DNA from: Acanthopleura granulata
Lineage: Eukaryota; Mollusca; Polyplacophora; Chitonida; Chitonidae
Assembly (NCBI GenBank): GCA_016165875.1
Contig: JABBOT010000001.1
Coordinates: forward strand, 12,031,306-12,095,305
Length of the DNA stretch: 64,000 bases
Direction: 5' to 3'
The position numbers and the translations under genes were made by a program. Shown one piece after another: positions 57,383 through 64,000 of the stretch; position 1 is the first letter of the stretch, and the number at the start of each line of letters is the position of its first letter. The notes under the pieces were generated by a model, which was not told the origin of the DNA, made no database searches, and was given only the letters and a program-made list of their open reading frames with translations.

Positions 57383-60300
57383 AGTTGTGGTCTAGCGGTT
57401 TTAACCGAGTTTCAATTTAACAAGTTCCTACTTCTATTTCTTTTTTTTTAACACTTCACAACAAAGTTGTATGTACTTCCGCTAAATGAAAGGCCACTGT
57501 TTCTAGTCAGCTTTCTAATTGGTCTGTTTCCAGGAGTATTTACGTCACTTGGCGGTTAGTTCACCTTAATGTTTACAAAGAGGTTCCCTGGCATGGACAC
57601 ATTCTTCCATGCTGTGTGGATTAGTCAAGCGTGAGACATATTGCCAATGTCATTGTTAGCTTACATCGGGCTTCAGTCAAAGTCCATACCCAATGAGATC
57701 CCTCTAAGCTGTGCCTTCATTCAGCTTTGACCTATAGAACTCTTGTCTCTCCCCCTCCACTAGGCAAAGGTAAGTACAGAGGTCACCATTCATCAATCTC
57801 CCACAAAAGCAGGATTGGCCAACAGGCTCCATTCATCTCTGTCACCACCCCATTCCAAACACCAGACAATGTTGGATCTAGATCTGGTTTGGCGGGAAAA
57901 CAGTCAGTCCAGTAATATGAAGATTCGGTGACAACTATCTACCTGCAGTGACTTATTGCACACTCTACCACACGTCCTTATGTCTAAGGTTGATTAAAGT
58001 CAACCACCTGCTGACTCACAGCTGTCGACAGAGCCATGTTGTCAGGAAGGAGGTAAGCTCACCAAGTGTCCTGTCTCTACCGAGTGGGCTTCTCACATAG
58101 CACTAGATACAATGAGGAACAAGGATGATGCAACAGTATATCAGAGCCAGACTGGCATATTGTCACAGGATTTCTCTACACAGACTGAACACAGGTCAAG
58201 GCAGACCTTCTACAATATGTACATGTATACAAAATCAGGGAATCAATGCTAAGGTGCACTGAACAGGTGGTTTACAAATAGTACAGCTTGTACATTTTAT
58301 ACTGCTCACTATAATCACAAAAAAGTAATGCTAAAAGCAATTTATTTCAATGCATAGAGTATCATGTATATAACTACATGTCTACATATATATTTTTTTT
58401 ATTTGATTGGTATACTTGCATGTTTATGCAAGCAGCAAAGGGGCATCCTGCATGGTAAACAATGTATCTACACAACCAAGAAAAGATACACATGATACAT
58501 GTGGACAAAATGTGTCAGCCATAATAAACACTCCCACACTCATAAAATCAATACTTGGTTTTCACACATTGCTACTTATTTTCAACATCCGCCCACCTAT
58601 CCTCTCATCTGGACATCAGTGACATAGGGCCATGGTAACCCTGCCACACATGTCTACATCAATGACCTTGACCTCATCAACTGAAGCCAGCACAACAACC
58701 AAGGCAGACCAGTACGTGTTTAGTGCAGTCTCTTTAACCCTCCACACACAGTTCATGTCTACAGCTGTTACCTCAGTAATCACAAGAAAAGTATGTTTGA
58801 TGAGTTTTACAGGGTTGAAGTCATTGATTTGTCCTGCTGGATGGGGAACAGATGCATCCACCAGTAATACAGACCACTGGCTGGCTGGATTAGTTCTGTG
58901 GGACATTACTCCTATCGTAGCATCTCATTTTCTCCAACAAGACAACTGGCAGGGTATCTTCTCTAATAAGGCAAATTCTAAGAGGAGAGTCCTTAACCAG
59001 CAACTCTTGGCAAGACACCTACAAAACTTCAAAGGAAACTCCTATGGGGCAATTCCAAACAAGACACCTCTTCCAACATGGCTTCAAACAGCAAGGCACC
59101 TCTGATAAGGCAACTCCCACATGTATTAAGGCCAAATCTTAACAGCGCAACACCTATAATCTCTAGAATGCATCACTGCATAATCTTTATTAGGGCATCT
59201 AAGCAGTAATTACATTTACCCAAGCCTTCTATCAAAACTGACATCGGACAACTTATTCTGAACCTATAGTAGTGCAAGTTATGCCAGTGACAAAACTATG
59301 CATTACTAACATGGTCATCAGTTGGTTACAGTTTAGAACACCAAGACCTTATTACTACAGCATGGACATACATGTATTGACAGCACTTTTCGTCACACCT
59401 GATACAACACACTGTAAAGCTGATTAAGTCTTACATTAGGTGTTATCTAACAGACTGACACTTTAATAAACACATGACAAACACTGAGCATGTCAGCTGA
59501 GAACCAGTTCTATGACACAGTCCAAGAGGCAGCCACCCCATATAGGGAATTAACAAGTGTCAGCACTGAAGGAACACAGCTAGATTCTTCGCCCTATCCT
59601 CTCACTACTTTACAGGTGAACAGATAAAATGCCCTAAGAGATACCACTGAGGCACTGGTACAGGTTCAACACTTTCGCACTGAAGCCTTTCTGTCCTATC
59701 AGTTGATATAATCTGCAGTTTACTTTGTGTATGTGCTCACAGGGGACCTCTATCAAGTGTTATTTAATTAACATACACCTGATCGTGAATGAATGAATGG
59801 AGCCTTGCAGCCATATCGTAGTGAGAAAATATATGTAAGCCAGGAATCAACATATCTAGTTTCACACTTCCTAGATTCTTTATTATGTCAGATGTCATTA
59901 TGTTATTTGTGTTATTAGCACACCTAGATTTTGTTTCCATATTGCGTTCGATGTAGCGGTGTGAAAGGTTGCCTCAAGTTACAGGCCAGTTACAGTATGT
60001 GCAGGTTTTTTGGGGGGTTTTTTGGAGACGCTTTCTCATCCAGGTAACCCCGATGAGATACGAGTGCAAATTGAGTTTTTGGCATATTTTGAAACTGGCT
60101 TTTCTTTTTTAAATAAATTGTGTTTTTCTGGTTATTTGGGGATGCTGTGGTGCGTGGGGAAAACTGAGTTTTTTTAGTTATCTAGCAGGAAATAACCTCT
60201 GCAACCACCGGCAGGGGCTTCCAATGTCTGGAACTGTATCATTTATGTAACGTCAGCAGCGGGTAGGTGCCGGCATTACACATGGTCCAATTTTCGACAC

Positions 60301-63300
60301 CTGGCCACACCTTACCCACACACCTTTCTTGAACTCTAACAATGAACAGGACCATTGAGTAGCGAACAGTGATGGTGTTTGGGCTTCCATTATTGTCCTT
60401 GTTAGTATACAGCGCTTGACTTATTCATTTAAAAACAAAACAGAGGTTCAATTGAAATTAATCTAACTTACAATGACATTCTAGATGGTTCTACTTGTAG
60501 CTCTCTTTGAAGGCTCTACGTGGTAAGATCAGTTTACAAGTATCACTTGTAATATTTTTAAGGTGTCCATTTCAAATCAGCAGGATCATAAGAAATTTCA
60601 TTCAGGATAGAGTTTTGTACTGTTTATTTGACAGTGAAAACAGTAGTTAATGCACGGTATGTGTTGAAGTAAAGATTTTATTAAAAAGACCATATACAGC
60701 CTTTTTGATAAGAATATCCCCTTAGAACATAGGCCTTCCGGTAGCCTATACGATAAATGTAACCTAATTGTTGTTTATATATTAATATATGAATAAAATA
60801 ACCCAGACGGCTAAACTAAAATTTCTGATGCAAATTAAAGCATAAGAATAAAATTTTAAGGAAACCTAGAATTAAAGAAAAGTATTTTAAGATAAAGAAA
60901 ATCTGTAACATAAAAGTATATCGTAAGCCTAAGTCACTGCCGTTACTTTGAAAACTTAAAATCTTTCCTTTCAACCTGGCCATGGGAAACATCTGGAATA
61001 TTATTCACATTTCTCTGTGCGAAACCTGTTAAAATTTCTAGAAAATGGTTTCATCAAATTGGGCCGACTGTTTAGGCCTACATTTAGGCTACAGGAACTC
61101 ATGGATGGAGGGTTTTTTTTTTCTACTACGGGAATAAGCCACAATTTAATATCCCAAGTAACTAAGTTTTAATATTATGTCTTGCAAGGATGTAGCAAAA
61201 TACCCAACACTGTAAACCGTTATACCATTAGATATCATTAGGCCTACATATTATGCTTGAACTTGAAAGTCATGCCAACAGGTTTTTGAATATCCCTATC
61301 AGAAAGTATAAAGAGTGAGTTTTATGTCCCCAATACGATGAAAAGCTTGAAAAATTGAGTTTTCATCTTTTTTTGCATGCCTTTGGAGTGCAAAAAAAAA
61401 ACTAAGTTTTAGCATGTTTCAAACTGAGTTCGATAAAAAATTTTGGTCTCAAAAAAACCCTATATGTGTATGTTGTTTCATAATATAACTTAATAGAAAA
61501 GGTCTGTTTTCGTACAATTTATAATTCAAGACCCAAATTAACCAATTAAAATCCTCAGATTTAAAAAATATGGCATCTACAGACTTTATCCAGATGACCT
61601 CAAGATGACATTGTCTGGCTATCAACTGTAAAATTAAAAATGTATATGGGCCAGTCGCTTTAAGCATGCTTACAATGCCAAACTGATATGCTAATTATTC
61701 TGAGAAGCTATTCTCTAATATCATAACGTAATTTTTTTTTATGTGTTATTATTGCATCAATAAAAAATAAATTAGACTATTAACACAAAAAGATTATTAG
61801 CACAAAGGAATTGTCCAAAACAGGAATGTAATCTTGGCATAAAACCAGGCTGAAGTTTCCTGGCAGGTGACAAAACTGGTTCAAATATTTCTTAAACACA
61901 ACATTGTTTGGAATATGAGCAACTGTGGATCATTAGGCTCAAATGATTTACGCTATGGTTTACTGTATGCTGTATCAACACATTAACTGAGCCTTCATAT
62001 TCAAAGCTAATCCTATCGTTTACAAATGTCATAACCTATACAAAAACATTCTTTGGGATATTGTGTTTCTTTGTACAAAGACATACTGTGCGTGTATAAG
62101 TTTACAAAATCTACTACTGATGCATCTTTGAAGGTGATTGGTAATTTAGAACAATTTACAATACAATTTGTGGACTTAATAACCAGTGTTCTCAGATACA
62201 GTAGGCCAACTAAATAAATAACCAATTAACTGTGTCAGTCACATGTCTGAAACGGCAGACTTGGAATTATTTTTATTTGTTCCAGGTCTCCAAAGGCTCA
62301 CAAACAACCAAATCAATAAATAAAATGAAGTTGTACTCTTGCCAACAGATCCACATGTAGGGGATCATTTGGTCTTTATACTGCAGCAGTCAATGGAACG
62401 ACAGATCCACTATTAACCTTCTGATCAGATTACCAACGAAGAGTCACTCCTGAACAAAATAAAATTTACAGTCTAGCAAACATGGAATGTTCCTGTTTGA
62501 GGCCATGCAATGGCTTCATGCATGCATGTCTTCAAAGGAAGCAATAAACAAAGTTGGAAGTCAGAAAATAATAATGTTTCAAGGGTAACCAATTATATAT
62601 TTTCCAAACTTCAGAAAGCAATGGTTGACAGAAGTTGTGTGTGGCTTCCTCTGTGGAGCAATGGTATAATTTTGATAAAGGAAGTTAATCTCAGAAAAAA
62701 GCTCATTATACAAAGGTATTTCTAGGGCACAGTAAAAGCTTAGCCCAAATTCAAACCTTGTTTGTAGAGTGAGTTATAGAAGGTCAAACACACACGTGAT
62801 AAAATGTCCAGGGGCTTTGAGAAAATTGCAACAACTTCAACTCCTTGATCTTTCAGCTGTGCAGAAAAGAGAAAAGTGTTTTCAATTTCTTTTAATGAGC
62901 CCATCAAACCTTTGTTGCTTCCTACACAATTTTATTTCCACACTATCGATTATTAGGAGACAGATCTACGCCTTTATGGTGAACACCTAGCCCTGGTGAT
63001 TCATTCACCAGAATGGAAACGCAATTCAAACAGAATCATCATTATCCTCCTCATCTAACTGAAGTGGGGATAACCTTTTAAGGAAAAAGGTGTGATCAAG
63101 TGTGGACAGAGGCTGGCTTATATATGGCTTCAACATGTGAGGCAGACAGGCAAATTAAAGCCAGCCAGCCCATATCAGCATACATGTGTAGTTCCCCACC
63201 CAAACACAAGCCACTGACCTCAGCCCAGAGGAAGTGCACCACATGTGGTCACACTCGACTCCAACCTCTACAGTAAGATTTTCATAGAGCTCTGGCAACA

Positions 63301-64000
63301 GATCCATACCAGACACTCACAATCTTAATATTAAATCGCAATTCAGCAAAAAAAACCCATCTCCCAAACAATCCTGCCACTGGAAAATTTGCACCTTCCT
63401 AATGAAGGTACGGCATCTCATAGGTCTATGGGACAGGAATCAGATCAAATGTAAAACTATCTTGCTCTTCCCCCCCCCCCCCCCCCACAGCGCTGTCTCT
63501 ATTGGAATCGAAATACTGGCCATAATAAATATTCCAAAATTAAACCAGTGCTTTTCAACACATTTTCCACTGTCTCAGATGCATGTTTACATCTGTGTGC
63601 CAACAGATGTTTTTTACTTGACTCTCACTGATAACTTGCTAGGTATCTTGCGCCTTGCCGCCTTACTGAACTCAGTTGCATGTTACGCACAGTGCATATG
63701 AAGCCGCAGTCTGCTGTTTCAGCAAAGCCATAAAGCAAGGTAACATATGCATATTACAAAGAGGGAATGTATGGAGGATATAAATCTGCAGAAGACAGGG
63801 CTGTACTAGTTGGTGTAGAGAGGAGTAGGTCAGCCTGTGGCAGACAGTTCACCTGGAGCCTGCAGCCCTCTCCTCAATCTCCCCATCCTGCCTTTCCACC
63901 CATAACCTAACAGGTTTATCTCCAGCCAACATGGCTACTTCAGGTCCCATTTCATAACAACCCACAAAGCAATAAATCACTCTATATGCAGAAAACATTA
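57383..64000. other. Transporter 5' flank and upstream sequence, no gene recognised
   Basis: Just upstream of the start codon are an in-frame TAG and, near 57516, a minus-strand CCAAT; promoter use is unknown. 58616-59105 is open on both strands without a recognised family. 58925-59110 is built of loose aaggcaactc-type repeats. 60050-61440 has scattered tgagttttt motifs. A C run lies at 63470-63486. No exon of another gene could be supported. Confidence 0.4.

Noticed and set aside
58616..59105. Overlapping open frames on both strands (96 and 157 codons)
   Set aside because: The same DNA is open on both strands, the second half is built of loose short repeats, and no protein family was recognised.

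Overview
This is a 64 kb piece of an animal nuclear genome. Introns have GT/AG borders and the protein-coding exons are short. SINE-like elements with tRNA-like heads and the tail type common in molluscs and related spiralians are scattered through it, along with miniature inverted-repeat elements and many minisatellites. A marine lophotrochozoan (mollusc or brachiopod grade) fits best; this is inferred from repeat style and protein similarity, not proven. No rRNA, clear tRNA gene, CRISPR array, prokaryotic or viral gene was seen.

Two protein-coding genes point towards each other. On the plus strand, 5154-27657 holds the 3' three quarters of a liprin-beta gene (PPFIBP1/2 type synaptic scaffold): 20 constitutive coding exons whose phases join without error into 740 residues plus stop, covering the coiled coil, the basic linker, three SAM domains and a C-terminal SNV tail. 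Its first exons lie before the window. Two further candidate microexons (12 and 21 nt, both phase 0) sit in the intron after exon 8. On the minus strand, 57382-39201 holds a full-length SLC6 Na+/Cl- coupled transporter of the glycine-transporter type: 17 exons, about 755 residues, 12 membrane segments, and a C-terminal T-R-V PDZ-ligand-like end. Both products are of the kind used at synapses or neuronal membranes, but nothing in the sequence shows that they act together.

Layout: 1-5153 is liprin-beta intron with two minisatellites; 5154-27657 is liprin-beta with at least seven minisatellites and a foldback element; 27658-39200 is 3' UTR plus intergenic sequence with a SINE, a palindromic element and a degenerate array; 39201-57382 is the transporter gene with SINEs, a 58-bp array and two or three inverted-repeat elements; 57383-64000 is upstream sequence with no gene that I recognise.

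The most unusual feature is that three separate minisatellites, in both genes, have units that contain an authentic splice junction. A 41-bp unit repeats the acceptor of liprin-beta exon 10 five times. A 30-bp unit repeats the donor of exon 14 four times, and every extra copy is open and in frame inside SAM domain 2. A 58-bp unit repeats the donor of transporter exon 9 ten times. These arrays predict specific alternative or nonsense isoforms that RNA reads could test directly.
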